DNA of 64,000 bases, taken from JAHIVB01 sp964574705. Its GTDB lineage: Bacteria > Bacillota_I > Bacilli_A > Izemoplasmatales > Hujiaoplasmataceae. Where the stretch lies: contig CAZNOO010000002.1 in assembly GCA_964574705.1 (NCBI GenBank), positions 62,001 to 126,000 of the forward strand. The letters are read 5' to 3'. This document shows positions 52,995-62,589 of the stretch, one piece after another. The notes beneath the pieces are model-generated. The model searched no databases and was not told where the DNA came from. It saw only the letters and a program-made list of their open reading frames with translations. A program made the position numbers and the translations under genes. The first letter of the stretch is position 1. The number at the start of each line of letters is the position of its first letter.

Positions 52995-54878
52995 CTATTC
53001 TAAGGTTTGCACAGTTAATGTGCTAGTGGTTATTCCTGTAATCAAAGAATAATCAATTGTTGCTGTGGTATTAGTTATCGTAACAAATTCATTTCCAAGG
53101 GCCACGATGTCTCCAATGTATACCGGGTAGGTAACTTGAGTTGGCGAAGTGACTGCGAAATCAATGTCAACCGATGAGTCAATTACATATGACATTCCAT
53201 CGAGTGCTGTTCCAATAATTCCTGCTGCACCCATTTCACAAATAACATTGGTGCCAGTTGTAGTTGTAACAAACAATATATGAGCGTTTTCAACGGTCAA
53301 CCCTGTAATCGTCGCGTCTTGAACATATGGGAAGAGTCCCATTACGACGATGACTCCGGCATCCACATTGATATCCTTTTGTGCGTTTTGTACTTTTATC
53401 GTGTAATTGGATATCGAGTATCCCATTGACAGGAATTCTCCCGTAAACGGTACTACTGTGGTGACAACTGATGATCTAACCTCAAATCCAAGAGGTGAAA
53501 AATTAACAAATTCTTGTCCTCCAAGATCGATGTTTGCTACAAGAAGATAATTCAAATCTGGGTTTTGAGCAATTGCGAACAATTTCGCAGCGGTGTTAAC
53601 TCGAACATAAGTTCCTTCAACCATATACGCATAAAGCGTCAAGGTATCTTGCCCCACTGGGAAAACATCGTTTGTGAAGTCCCAAGGCAAGTACTCTGTT
53701 TGAGATGTGCTCCATCCAACAAAGGTGTATCCAGCATATAGTGGGATGGTTTCCAATCTTCCGATTGGTTCTCCCGATACTAAATCAACAGAACTTGTAT
53801 TATCAGGTGTCAGTTTTTGAGTAATATAAGTGATTTGCCCTGACATTTGAACATATTCTACGGTAAGTTTCTTTTCCCAATGTGCAATTAATATGATATC
53901 CTTTGTGACTCTGTCATTTTCAAAATCCCAATAAGTGATATCTGCATTGTATCTAGGTAAATCAGAAGGTGTAGGATATGTCACAGATGATGTAAATACA
54001 TATCTAGCATCGACTGAGTAACGGTCTAAATCTGCATGAGCAGGATTTTCAGAATCATAAGCGACATAATTATCGCCATCCATTACATAATTGCCTTGTT
54101 CGTCCAAGATCATCATCGTACTGAAATAGATATATCCGCTTTCAAAAGAGTACCTTGTCAAGCCTTCATCAGCTTCTGTATAAGGATAATAGTCTTGGCG
54201 ATACTTTGGAACGTCTGCAAATAAGGTCTGCTCTTCCAATGTTAAATCGCTAAACAACATATAAGTTCCATAGGCTTCCACATCTGCTACGGAATAACTT
54301 CCGGTAGCATCGTAGATTTCCACATGGTCTGCATTTCCAATATCATAAACATAGAATCCCCAACCGTCTGGGCCATCAAAATAGATGTATTCAACAGTAT
54401 CAGGATCAACGTCTTCACCGAGGGCTTCGACGTTAACATAAATCAGTGTTCCATTGACATCTTCTACATAACCATAGACGTAATCGCCTGCGATATCAAT
54501 TTGATAAACACCGTTTCCGTCATCTTGATTCAAATATACATATGCTCCAAGAGGGTTGGCGCCATATTCTGCATTTTCTTCAAGATACCACCCTTTTAGA
54601 GTATATCCTGAACGAATTGCGAGGCCTAAACTTGAAACGACGTATTGGTCTTGTGAATAAATTGAAAGGTACTTTGGTATTTTGCTATCTTGAGCTACTT
54701 GCAATTTACGAACGGTGTAGGTCTTGTTTCCAAGATATCCTCCATTACCATCATAAATTACAGTATAAATCAAAGAGTCTTCAACACCTGTGGTTGCAGT
54801 ACAACCAATCAATGCTGATGCTAAGATTGCTATAATTAATAAAAGAAATTTGCTTTTTTTAAGTTTTAGTAAATTCAT
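52995..54878 (-). CDS. Lipoprotein with InlB-type repeats and GLUG-like region, first gene of the opp operon
   Basis: 627 residues. Signal peptide with lipobox ALIGC (Cys26). Listeria-Bacteroides (InlB B) repeat features occur twice: SGYTLKGWYLEENAEYG (about 90-105) and AGYTFVGWSTSQTEYLPWDF (about 390-410). A C-terminal region with VNTAAKLFAIAQNPDLNYLL and NIDLGGQEF resembles GLUG-type beta repeats. The middle is Tyr/Asp-rich. A surface-exposed binding protein is likely; the ligand is unknown. Forty-nine bases before oppA and under the same promoter, so it may help capture peptides. Confidence 0.85.
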   Translation of the reverse strand: MNLLKLKKSKFLLLIIAILASALIGCTATTGVEDSLIYTVIYDGNGGYLGNKTYTVRKLQVAQDSKIPKYLSIYSQDQYVVSSLGLAIRSGYTLKGWYLEENAEYGANPLGAYVYLNQDDGNGVYQIDIAGDYVYGYVEDVNGTLIYVNVEALGEDVDPDTVEYIYFDGPDGWGFYVYDIGNADHVEIYDATGSYSVADVEAYGTYMLFSDLTLEEQTLFADVPKYRQDYYPYTEADEGLTRYSFESGYIYFSTMMILDEQGNYVMDGDNYVAYDSENPAHADLDRYSVDARYVFTSSVTYPTPSDLPRYNADITYWDFENDRVTKDIILIAHWEKKLTVEYVQMSGQITYITQKLTPDNTSSVDLVSGEPIGRLETIPLYAGYTFVGWSTSQTEYLPWDFTNDVFPVGQDTLTLYAYMVEGTYVRVNTAAKLFAIAQNPDLNYLLVANIDLGGQEFVNFSPLGFEVRSSVVTTVVPFTGEFLSMGYSISNYTIKVQNAQKDINVDAGVIVVMGLFPYVQDATITGLTVENAHILFVTTTTGTNVICEMGAAGIIGTALDGMSYVIDSSVDIDFAVTSPTQVTYPVYIGDIVALGNEFVTITNTTATIDYSLITGITTSTLTVQTLE

Positions 54879-54960
54879 ATTTATATTGCACCCATCTCCG
54901 CTAGATTAAGAAATCGTATTTCGCTTTTCAGAAGAAATTGTCTTGAAAAACGTTTATAAC

Positions 54961-54989
54961 ATTATACTACTAAAAACACAAAATTACAA
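54961..54989 (-). promoter_or_regulatory. Promoter of the opp operon
   Basis: TTGTAA (54984-54989), 17-base spacer, TATAAT (54961-54966) on the minus strand; leader of about 75 bases before the lipoprotein ATG. The gap 54879-55150 holds this promoter and otherwise nothing I can assign. Confidence 0.78.
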
Positions 54990-55150
54990 GACAATATAAG
55001 GATTTAACGAAATTCCGACCTCCTTTGTGATTTATACATTTTATAATTTTTGAGCATAAAAAGCAACAGCATTCTCAAAAAATATCATGCAAACATCAGA
55101 AATATGTTTTCATATTAGAAGGTAGTAAATAATCGAAGCGATAATTTTAC

Positions 55151-55447
55151 TTAATATCTTGTAACAATATAGACCACAATTGCAATTGCGAGTATCACAA
55201 AGAACAGAATAGATCTTATTTTCTTTGTTTCATCTTCGCTCATCGGAATATACCCGCTATAGTGACAATATTTGCAAGGCTCTTTTCGACTTGAAATCAA
55301 TTTATGGCATTTCGGGCATTGATAAGGCAAAGCCTTTGGCTCAGGCTTCAAAGTCTGGTCCGGCTGTTTTTTAACAGGTTCGGATGGCTCAATTTTGGCC
55401 GTTTCTTTGTAAAAGTCCTCTAGTTGTTCTTTCGTTGCCTTCTTCAT
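55151..55447 (-). CDS. Zinc-ribbon membrane protein
   Basis: 98 residues. A zinc ribbon is visible as CPKCHKL and CKYCHYSG (about residues 44-63), followed by a single C-terminal membrane segment (about 79-96). Pro/Lys/Glu-rich region before it. ATG 55447 overlaps the upstream stop (TGATG). Function unknown. Two-gene operon with the membrane protein upstream. Confidence 0.75.
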   Translation of the reverse strand: MKKATKEQLEDFYKETAKIEPSEPVKKQPDQTLKPEPKALPYQCPKCHKLISSRKEPCKYCHYSGYIPMSEDETKKIRSILFFVILAIAIVVYIVTRY

Positions 55448-55887
55448 CAATCTTCGCCTCTTGGTAATTCGTTGTGATTTAAATATGCTTGAAGAAATTC
55501 TTCATACTTTAAAAAGTACTGCACAGCGATTTCGTGCTTTACCACTTCTCTTTTGCTTAAGCCGTCGTAGTGAATCGATTTGTCTCTTAAAATGAGTTCA
55601 TCGTACTTCAATCTGTAATTGCGTCTGATTTCAAATGTCAGGTTGTTCTTAGATATTTTTTTATTTCTGTGACGAACCTCTTCATCTGTAACTTTAATGG
55701 AGAAAATACCATAGTATATAACAACAAAAATCAAACTCGCCACTAGCAGGCTAAGAAAAATGATGCTGCCATATCCAGAATCTTCATTGTTCACAACAGC
55801 GTAAATCGAAATCATTAATACGACTGCGTAACCTAGCAAAACAATCACAGCTGTAGCAATCGAAAAATCATATATCCTTTTTTTCAT
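55447..55887 (-). CDS. Two-transmembrane protein of unknown function
   Basis: 146 residues: two hydrophobic segments (about 9-30 and 40-62), then a soluble C-terminal domain with EVRHRNKKISKNNLTFEIRR, reminiscent of membrane-linked PH-like domains but not enough to assign. ATG 55887 with GGGAG 5 bases upstream; the ATG at 55899 lacks this. Paired with the zinc-ribbon gene. Confidence 0.75.
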   Translation of the reverse strand: MKKRIYDFSIATAVIVLLGYAVVLMISIYAVVNNEDSGYGSIIFLSLLVASLIFVVIYYGIFSIKVTDEEVRHRNKKISKNNLTFEIRRNYRLKYDELILRDKSIHYDGLSKREVVKHEIAVQYFLKYEEFLQAYLNHNELPRGED

Positions 55888-55925
55888 AAATACTCCCATA
55901 TATCGAAGTCTTACACTCTTTTTTT

Positions 55926-55954
55926 ATCATATTTTCGGACAAAACACAAGACAA
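55926..55954 (-). promoter_or_regulatory. Candidate promoter for the two small membrane-protein genes
   Basis: TTGTCT (55949-55954), 17-base spacer, TATGAT (55926-55931) on the minus strand. Confidence 0.55.
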
Positions 55955-56093
55955 TACAGTAAACATTAGATATATTGTCCAAAAATAGCCCTAAATCCAT
56001 TAATTGGCAATCTAAATTCTCAAAGCGTGGAACTTTCATCGATCAAAAGGAATAATTGAACTTAGTATGAAAATGAACAAAGATTGAAATGAA

Positions 56094-58289
56094 TTAGTTT
56101 TCGGTTTGAGCTAGTAAAATCGTTGAAATCAATAATGTATCGCTTGTAACATTGTACATAGAGTATTCAACTTCGATTCCATCTTCCATGCTGATGTATT
56201 GGTATCCATCAGTTTCATTACCGATTCTTGTGCAAAGAACATTGTTCGTACTGATGATTAAACTAGATCCATCTGGAGTCATAATAACGCCAATAGAGGA
56301 TGCTCCACCACTGGAGTTCTTTCCTAAAATGGTTGCGATTCCTTGTTCTTTTGCCATAGCGGTCATGAAGTTCGCAGCACTGAACGTTACACTGGACGAT
56401 ACAATATACCAATTGTAATCGTAAGCAACATAATCACTGTCGATGTAATAAGTCACTGCAGAACCATCTGCTGGGTTTAATGAATGGTATTCAATTGTGT
56501 TTTCAGTCATATAACCAAAGATTCTAAGAACAGCTCCAAGATTTCCACCAGTATTGTAGGAAAGGTCAATAACGACATTTTCTACTGTACTGTCTAGAGA
56601 GTCAAGAATCATTTTGAAATTGTCAGGAGTGTCAATATCGAAACCAGTTAAATAGATCACTGCGGTTTTACCATTGTCGATGACATTATATTCAGGAAGA
56701 TTCTCGTAAGATCCGTATTTAGCATCAAGCAACCCTTGTACCTGCCAATAGCCCTCATAGAACGCCAATGTATTAGCTCCAAGATCGTTTTGGTACAGAG
56801 TGATTTCAAATGGAGCTTCATAATATCCTGTAAAAGCGTACGAAGTATGAAGGTCATCCATATTGTATGCGGCTTCAAAGACTTGTCTGTAGAATCCAAC
56901 GTCTGAATAAGAAGTCATCATATCTTTGGCTTGTGCAGACAGAATTTCGTAGAATGAATTTACGTCGTATTCGTAGCGAAGTCCATAGAAATAGTCAAAA
57001 GTCAACGCCAAGAAATTGTAAGTTGCCCATTTAACATCTTCTGGAACAGTCAAAGTATTATAGGAACTCACTCTGATTTCGTTTTGAATCGCAAGATCTG
57101 CTTCTTCATTACCACTGATTGAAAAAGTATCAATGCCCCATAATTTGTCGCCATTGTAGTAAACGTCATAATAGACTCCACCAGCAAACAATAAATCTGC
57201 TACATGGAACGGAATCAAATAATTTGTAGTATCTCCAGAGTCGTCAATCAATAAGTCGAAATTATAATAGCCTAGTGGAATTGTTACAGATTGTCCATCT
57301 ACATAGTCCGCATCAATATAAGTCAAACCTTCGCCGTAATCCGATGTCGTTTCTGCCACATAATTTTCAAAGAATCCATAATTATTGACTGTGAAAGTGT
57401 TTAATGTGAAATCGAAATAGCCTTCAAAGGAATCTGTTTTCATAGAACCATCGAAATCTTCGTATTCAATTTCATAAGTAATCATTAATCCGTCATCTCC
57501 AACCGGAGTAACATCGATAATGTCAGACTGAATTGCTCCGTTAATCAAACGGATGAAAGTCTCTACATCAATATAAGGAACATTCCCGCCATCGATAAAG
57601 AATAACGCAACACTTTCTTGGTTTGGAACGACATATTCCTCACTCGTTCCTTCAAACGGTACGCTTACTTGAGTAATCGGGCCGGACAATTCTTCATTGG
57701 GTTGAACAGTAACATCAAAATCATAATATTCAGAAAAAGTACCGTATTTGATTCTTGCAGTCAAAGTAACTGTAACAGGATCGCATCCGATTCCCGGATT
57801 AATGACATAACCCTTATTGGTGATGACATCTGTACGGTCTGATCTCCAAATAAACTGAGATCCATTTGGACCTGTCGTAGGAAGAACAAAATCACCTGTC
57901 AAATCTACCGTTGCAAGGTCCAGTAAAACTTTTTCTTCATCTTCGCCTACATAAACAGTAACGACAAACGATTCACTGGCTTCATTGCCCGCCGAATCGG
58001 TTACAGTAACCGTAATTGGATATTCTCCAACCACTGCAAGATCTACAGCGCCTTCGACAAGGATGCTTGTAGTTAAATCACCGTCTTCAGTATCAAGAGC
58101 AGTGATTCCCTCAAGTACATCAAAGGCAGCTGCCTTATGGACAACTGACACATTTTCAACCCCAGAAATAACCGGAGTTGAATTTGATGTCGTAATTAAA
58201 TCTGTAGTTGTTGTTACAGAGGTTCCTGTACAACCAACGATTCCAAAAAGCAAAAATACAAAAAGCAATAGTTTCAAATAATTCTTCAT
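56094..58289 (-). CDS. S41-family peptidase-like lipoprotein with Ig-like domains
   Basis: 731 residues from ATG 58289 (AAGGGGATA upstream; the open frame reaches 58409 but would include the promoter). Lipobox GIVGC at Cys20 and a short Thr-rich linker. An Ig-like DUF5011-type domain follows (about 40-110, EYPITVTVTDSAGNEASESF), then a second beta domain with FIWRSDRTDVITNKGYVI. The C-terminal third is a tail-specific-protease (S41) fold: VIDLSYNTGGNLGAVLRIFG, VSSSVTFSAANFMTA with the likely catalytic Ser, and GKNSSGGASSIG. No PDZ domain. Probably processes surface peptides or proteins. Confidence 0.85.
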   Translation of the reverse strand: MKNYLKLLLFVFLLFGIVGCTGTSVTTTTDLITTSNSTPVISGVENVSVVHKAAAFDVLEGITALDTEDGDLTTSILVEGAVDLAVVGEYPITVTVTDSAGNEASESFVVTVYVGEDEEKVLLDLATVDLTGDFVLPTTGPNGSQFIWRSDRTDVITNKGYVINPGIGCDPVTVTLTARIKYGTFSEYYDFDVTVQPNEELSGPITQVSVPFEGTSEEYVVPNQESVALFFIDGGNVPYIDVETFIRLINGAIQSDIIDVTPVGDDGLMITYEIEYEDFDGSMKTDSFEGYFDFTLNTFTVNNYGFFENYVAETTSDYGEGLTYIDADYVDGQSVTIPLGYYNFDLLIDDSGDTTNYLIPFHVADLLFAGGVYYDVYYNGDKLWGIDTFSISGNEEADLAIQNEIRVSSYNTLTVPEDVKWATYNFLALTFDYFYGLRYEYDVNSFYEILSAQAKDMMTSYSDVGFYRQVFEAAYNMDDLHTSYAFTGYYEAPFEITLYQNDLGANTLAFYEGYWQVQGLLDAKYGSYENLPEYNVIDNGKTAVIYLTGFDIDTPDNFKMILDSLDSTVENVVIDLSYNTGGNLGAVLRIFGYMTENTIEYHSLNPADGSAVTYYIDSDYVAYDYNWYIVSSSVTFSAANFMTAMAKEQGIATILGKNSSGGASSIGVIMTPDGSSLIISTNNVLCTRIGNETDGYQYISMEDGIEVEYSMYNVTSDTLLISTILLAQTEN

Positions 58290-58335
58290 AAAATATCCCC
58301 TTATCCTAATTTTCTTGTTGTTATAGCTAGAAAAC

Positions 58336-58370
58336 AGGCTAAATAAACTGTTATCTAAAAAAGTTAGCCT
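58336..58370 (-). repeat. Inverted repeat in the S41 lipoprotein leader
   Basis: Arms AGGCTAA and TTTAGCCT, about 21 bases apart, start within a few bases of the -10. It could form a 5' hairpin that protects the message or an operator; nothing else is seen. Confidence 0.5.
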
Positions 58371-58399
58371 ATTATAGTAGATTAGTATGACAAAAACAA
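58371..58399 (-). promoter_or_regulatory. Promoter for the S41 lipoprotein
   Basis: TTGTTT (58394-58399), 17-base spacer, TATAAT (58371-58376) on the minus strand, 82 bases before the ATG. Confidence 0.75.
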
Positions 58400-58626
58400 T
58401 CGAATTCAAAAAAAAAAATCAATGAAAACGATATCAAACAATTCTATTCAGTTATTTATTGCAAATGACACTGAGGATTGAGCCGTCAAGCGTAAAAAAA
58501 AGATGAAACATGTTTGCGCAATCCGAAAACGAATATGAAATTAGAAAAACCTTCATATATAAATGTATCACATCATTGGCAAAAAACAAACCCCAAAACG
58601 AACCATTTATAAATAAAACTATATTA

Positions 58627-59313
58627 TTAATTAAAAAAACTATAAAAAATTCCATTCTTTGGAGTCGTTTCAAATTCCAACATTTGTTTGCTGATGGGAT
58701 GAGGAAAAGTTATTTTATATTCGAATAAACCAATTTCATTTTCTAATTCAGGGAATTCATTCCCATATTTAAGATCTCCATATAAAGGAAGTCCTCTACT
58801 GGAAAACTGGACTCGAATCTGATGAAATCTTCCACTAATCAGCTGAATCCTTACAAGCGTTAGTTTTGACCCATTCACTACTTTTTGAGAAAGGACGATG
58901 TAGTGAAGTTTGGATTCTTTTCCAAATTCTTCGTCAACAAATCCCTTTCTAGTATTTTCGTCCTTCGATATTGAATCAATCAAAGTCTCTTCTTTTCCAA
59001 CAGGAATTTCGCCTTGTAATATCGCATAATATTCCTTATTGAACTCGTGGTTTCTGATTGCTTCTGACAGTCTTGCTGCTGCTTTTGATGTCTTTGCAAA
59101 AACCATGATGCCTTCAACATTCAAATCTAAACGATGAACCAATCCTAAATAGACATTTCCAGGTTTGCTGTACTTGACTTTGAGATATGATTTCATCAAA
59201 GTTAGCATATCCGGCAAATCTTGGCCAGAAGCCTGAGACAAAACACCTGGTGGTTTGATGCATACCAACAGGTGATTATCTTCGAATATGATTTTAATGT
59301 TTGTATAGTCCAA
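58627..59313 (-). CDS. RluA-family pseudouridine synthase
   Basis: 228 residues. Catalytic Asp in LVHRLDLNVEGIMVFAKTSK; most relatives have HRLDR, so the residue after the Asp is altered. IQLISGRFHQIRVQF and LYGDLKYG complete the family pattern. No S4 domain. Start TTG 59313 with GGAGG 5 bases upstream; the frame opens at TTG 59325, which precedes this site. rRNA or tRNA target unknown. Confidence 0.88.
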   Translation of the reverse strand: MDYTNIKIIFEDNHLLVCIKPPGVLSQASGQDLPDMLTLMKSYLKVKYSKPGNVYLGLVHRLDLNVEGIMVFAKTSKAAARLSEAIRNHEFNKEYYAILQGEIPVGKEETLIDSISKDENTRKGFVDEEFGKESKLHYIVLSQKVVNGSKLTLVRIQLISGRFHQIRVQFSSRGLPLYGDLKYGNEFPELENEIGLFEYKITFPHPISKQMLEFETTPKNGIFYSFFN

Positions 59314-59327
59314 TGAATCCTCCAATT

Positions 59328-60125
59328 TTAACCAAGAGCGACATCAAGAATCATCATAATGACAAATCCCGCCATAACAGCTAAAGTTCCAACGTTTGTA
59401 TGTTCTCCGAGCTGAGCTTCAGGAATCAATTCTTCTGCGACAACATAGATCATCGCCCCGGCGGCGAAAGCTAAAAACCAAGGCATAACAAAAGTAAGTT
59501 GAGCGGCGAGGATTAATCCAATGACTGCAAATACAGGTTCTACAGCACCACTCATCATTCCGTAGAAAAATGACTTGCCCGTCGAGAAATTCTCCTGCTT
59601 CAAAGGAAGTGAGATGGCTGCGCCTTCCGGAAAGTTTTGGATACCGATACCAATTGCGAGTCCAACTGCACTTGCAATTCCAATTGCCGATCCCGAATGC
59701 AAAGCGAGTCCAAATGCCAACCCCACAGCAAGTCCTTCAGGAATATTGTGGAGCGTTACTGCGAAAACCAGCATTGAAGTTCTTTTCATTGAAGATTTAA
59801 GGCCTTCAGGCTTGTCTGAATCCAAATGCATATGCGGAAGCAAACTGTCGACCAAGAGCAAGAATAACCCTCCTCCGACAAATCCAATTGCGGCTGGAAC
59901 CCATCCAATCCACCCTTGATTCTCTGCTTCTTCAATTGCTGGAATCAACAAAGACCACACCGAAGCGGCAATCATGACGCCGGCAGCAAATCCTAAGAAG
60001 ATTCTTTTGAACAGATCACTCATCTGCTTACGAAAGAAAAAAACCATCGCAGCGCCAGCAGTCGTCATCAAAAAGATGAATGCAATTCCAAAAAAAGTTA
60101 ATGTACTATCTGAAAAGTTTGCCAT
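59328..60125 (-). CDS. ZIP-family metal transporter
   Basis: 265 residues, eight predicted membrane segments. The metal-path motifs HNIPEGLAVGLAF (segment 4) and NFPEGAAISLPL (segment 5) are intact. ZIP/ZupT transporters import zinc and other divalent metals. ATG with AGGAGGA upstream. Probably co-transcribed with rluA downstream and the acetyltransferase upstream. Confidence 0.94.
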   Translation of the reverse strand: MANFSDSTLTFFGIAFIFLMTTAGAAMVFFFRKQMSDLFKRIFLGFAAGVMIAASVWSLLIPAIEEAENQGWIGWVPAAIGFVGGGLFLLLVDSLLPHMHLDSDKPEGLKSSMKRTSMLVFAVTLHNIPEGLAVGLAFGLALHSGSAIGIASAVGLAIGIGIQNFPEGAAISLPLKQENFSTGKSFFYGMMSGAVEPVFAVIGLILAAQLTFVMPWFLAFAAGAMIYVVAEELIPEAQLGEHTNVGTLAVMAGFVIMMILDVALG

Positions 60126-60134
60126 ACGTTCCTC

Positions 60135-61244
60135 CTACTGATAATTAAGATTGTTCACCCAAACAAATGGAATCGGAAAAAGTTCATTTAATACATTTTT
60201 AAAAGATTCTGATTTCACTTTTTTGATGATGTTTTTATTGGGACCAAAAAATAATTTATTAAGTGTATGAACATCCAAATAGAGTGGCTGTTCATTTTTA
60301 TATTGAAACTTATACTTGTCTTGAACTGCTGAAAATCCCAGTTGACTCAAAACTTCATTTTTACACTTTAATTTGAAATAGGGCATAAGGTCAAAATAAA
60401 GCCTCATCGGATTTACGATTTTGATGCTGGCATGTAGATCTGTTTTCTGAGGTGTTTTCATTTTAAGATATTCGTTCAGTTCATCTTGTGGGCTGCATAC
60501 GATGGTCATACTGATTTTTTTTAATTCAATTAGAAGCATTCCAAATGCTTGAGCTAGTCCACTTCTCGAACCACCAAATTCTTTGACGAGTAAAGTCCTT
60601 TTCCCGAAAGCGCGTGAAAAGATGATATAAGAGATGAGTTTACCTTTGTTGTATACCAAATAGAAAGGGTAATCTGCGAAAGTATCCGGATATGTCTGCC
60701 CGAGTATCAAACTTTTAAACTCTGATAGGCTTCTCAAAAATCTGATGGGCTCATTAACATACAGTGCCATTACTTCTTCAAGCAAACTCTCGTGAAATGG
60801 TCTTATAGTCAAGTCATCTGATTTTGGAATGTCATTTCTCGTGATAATATATCCAACCATATCGCCAACGATGTCTGATCCAAACTGGCGATAAAGACCG
60901 CCGTCTCCCGAAATGATTGCGACTGAGACTTCTTCACTCAGCATTTTTTTCTCAGCCATTTTTAAGAGGGTTGAGGCGATTGATTGATGTCTGTACTCTT
61001 CTAAGGTGCAGACGCTTCCAATCGATGCAACGTTTGTTCTCGCTCCATGAATTTGGACGGTTGATCTGTAGTAGTTCACCATTGAGACGACCTTATTTTC
61101 ATCGGTTGAAATAAACATATGTTTTCGATTTGAATCATCAAAAAGTAATCGGAATTGTTTGTCCATGTTTTCTTTAAATATTTTCTTGGACAATTGGATT
61201 GCGTTTCGATGAAATTGTTTTGAACAAGGACCGTATTTTAACAT
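60135..61244 (-). CDS. GNAT-family acetyltransferase, Eis-like
   Basis: 369 residues. The N-terminal GNAT domain has an acetyl-CoA site IGSVCTLEEYRHQSIASTLL, where the usual Gly of RxxGxG is a Ser. A second domain follows, with a C-terminal SCP2-like region suggested by length, as in Eis proteins. Substrate unknown. ATG overlaps the Gfo/Idh gene by seven bases; AAGGAA lies 11 bases upstream. Confidence 0.8.
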   Translation of the reverse strand: MLKYGPCSKQFHRNAIQLSKKIFKENMDKQFRLLFDDSNRKHMFISTDENKVVSMVNYYRSTVQIHGARTNVASIGSVCTLEEYRHQSIASTLLKMAEKKMLSEEVSVAIISGDGGLYRQFGSDIVGDMVGYIITRNDIPKSDDLTIRPFHESLLEEVMALYVNEPIRFLRSLSEFKSLILGQTYPDTFADYPFYLVYNKGKLISYIIFSRAFGKRTLLVKEFGGSRSGLAQAFGMLLIELKKISMTIVCSPQDELNEYLKMKTPQKTDLHASIKIVNPMRLYFDLMPYFKLKCKNEVLSQLGFSAVQDKYKFQYKNEQPLYLDVHTLNKLFFGPNKNIIKKVKSESFKNVLNELFPIPFVWVNNLNYQ

Positions 61245-62491
61245 TTTTTATTGATTTCCTTAACGTATTGATGAAAGTCAATCGTTCTGCCTTCCAGTCT
61301 TGATTTTTCTGCAGCAAATGCGAGGAGGTGACTCATGACTGAAGACTCGTCACTCGTGATGGCTTCATTGTCTCCAATTTCTAAAAGCCGAACAAATGCT
61401 TTCATGATGCCGTAATCTCCACCATTGTGACCATAGTCGAGTGAAGATAGTTTGATTCTTTCCGGCTCTTCTATGCCAAAAGTGTAAATTTCAATTTCTT
61501 CCTTGTCCATATGACCTCTGATTTCGCCCAGTGTCCCCATCAATTTAATGGTTCTGGTGTTTTCGTGCGTAAACGCAGTCATAGTAAAAGATGCCGTCAT
61601 CTCATTTTCGAATTCTAGTGACACCACTTGATGATCGACAACGTCGTTATCTGAATGAAATACGCATCTTCCATAGGGCCCTTTCTTCAGGGCTTCAAGT
61701 ATAGCATCATCCGTCATTTGATTCGATACTGGAAGTTTCATCCAATCGGGTGCATTCAAATAGACCTTGGGGGCATAATAGGCACAAGTATCTTTGTGAG
61801 GACACCCGTCCAAGCAGCGCTTTGGTGCACCAAGCGGTGCGTTTTTTTCATTAAAATAAGAGAGAAATCCAAATGAAGATACTTTATTTGGAGTGCTTTC
61901 CGAGAACCAATATAATATGTCCAAATCGTGGCATGACTTTGCCAAAATCATCGGGCTTGACTCTTTTAAGTTTCTCCAATTTCCTCTGACGTAACTATGG
62001 GCTTGATGCCAATATGAGACATTTTCATTATGTTGAATGGTCATTAATATTCCGATTTTTCCACTGTCTAGTATTTGTTTGATGGTTTCAAAGAACGTGG
62101 TATATCTCAAAACATGACCTATCATTAATTTTCTGTTATTTAGGTGTGCTATTTTTTCTAAATAGATACAATCTTCAGGCGTCACTGCCATCGGTTTTTC
62201 TAAAAAGACATCATATCCCAATTCTAAGGCTTTTTTAGCTGGTTCTACATGCATTGCGTCTTGCGTGCAGATGAAGCATGCATCCGCAAATTTCGGCTTT
62301 GATAAGATTTCTTCAAAGGAAGAAAATTGAAATTCGTCTATGATTCCATGCTGATAGGAAAAATACATTTTCCGCTCTGGGTCAGGGTCGGCAACACCGA
62401 CAAATTTGATATCATTAGGGTTTTTTAAGGCAAATGCTCCATATGCCCCAATTCCTCTCGCGCCAGCGCCAATCAATATCGCTTTAATCAA
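61238..62491 (-). CDS. Gfo/Idh/MocA-family oxidoreductase
   Basis: NAD(P)-dependent sugar or sugar-derivative oxidoreductase, 417 residues. N-terminal Rossmann motif LIGAGARGIGAYG and VADPDPERK; catalytic FLEKPMAVTPEDC with Lys. An internal segment with Cys (RCLDGCPHKDTCAYYAPK, about 225-245) could bind metal. Start appears to be TTG; GTGAAGTGA lies upstream. Substrate cannot be predicted. Confidence 0.9.
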   Translation of the reverse strand: MIKAILIGAGARGIGAYGAFALKNPNDIKFVGVADPDPERKMYFSYQHGIIDEFQFSSFEEILSKPKFADACFICTQDAMHVEPAKKALELGYDVFLEKPMAVTPEDCIYLEKIAHLNNRKLMIGHVLRYTTFFETIKQILDSGKIGILMTIQHNENVSYWHQAHSYVRGNWRNLKESSPMILAKSCHDLDILYWFSESTPNKVSSFGFLSYFNEKNAPLGAPKRCLDGCPHKDTCAYYAPKVYLNAPDWMKLPVSNQMTDDAILEALKKGPYGRCVFHSDNDVVDHQVVSLEFENEMTASFTMTAFTHENTRTIKLMGTLGEIRGHMDKEEIEIYTFGIEEPERIKLSSLDYGHNGGDYGIMKAFVRLLEIGDNEAITSDESSVMSHLLAFAAEKSRLEGRTIDFHQYVKEINKKC

Positions 62492-62560
62492 TCAAATCAC
62501 TTCACTTTCTTAAAAACATTTTACCACAAATTCAAAGTAATAAATTGAAGATTATGAAAA

Positions 62561-62583
62561 AACCAGACAAATGTAGTCTGGTT
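62561..62583 (-). terminator. Terminator after aspS
   Basis: Arms AACCAGAC and GTCTGGTT, seven-base loop, TTTTTTC on the minus strand. Confidence 0.92.
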
Positions 62584-62589
62584 CTAAGA

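Noticed and set aside
52794..53003. Plus-strand frame encoding long valine runs
   Set aside because: It is the reverse complement of the OppA threonine tract and start region; no ribosome site and no plausible product.
54930..54960. Possible CcpA site in the opp leader
   Set aside because: The AAACGTTT core looks similar, but spacing is off by one base relative to the consensus.
55100..55150. Terminator after the zinc-ribbon gene
   Set aside because: A short imperfect stem is present, but it has a mismatch and no T run.
58290..58409. 40-residue N-terminal extension of the S41 lipoprotein
   Set aside because: The stretch contains the promoter and leader hairpin, and would bury the signal peptide.
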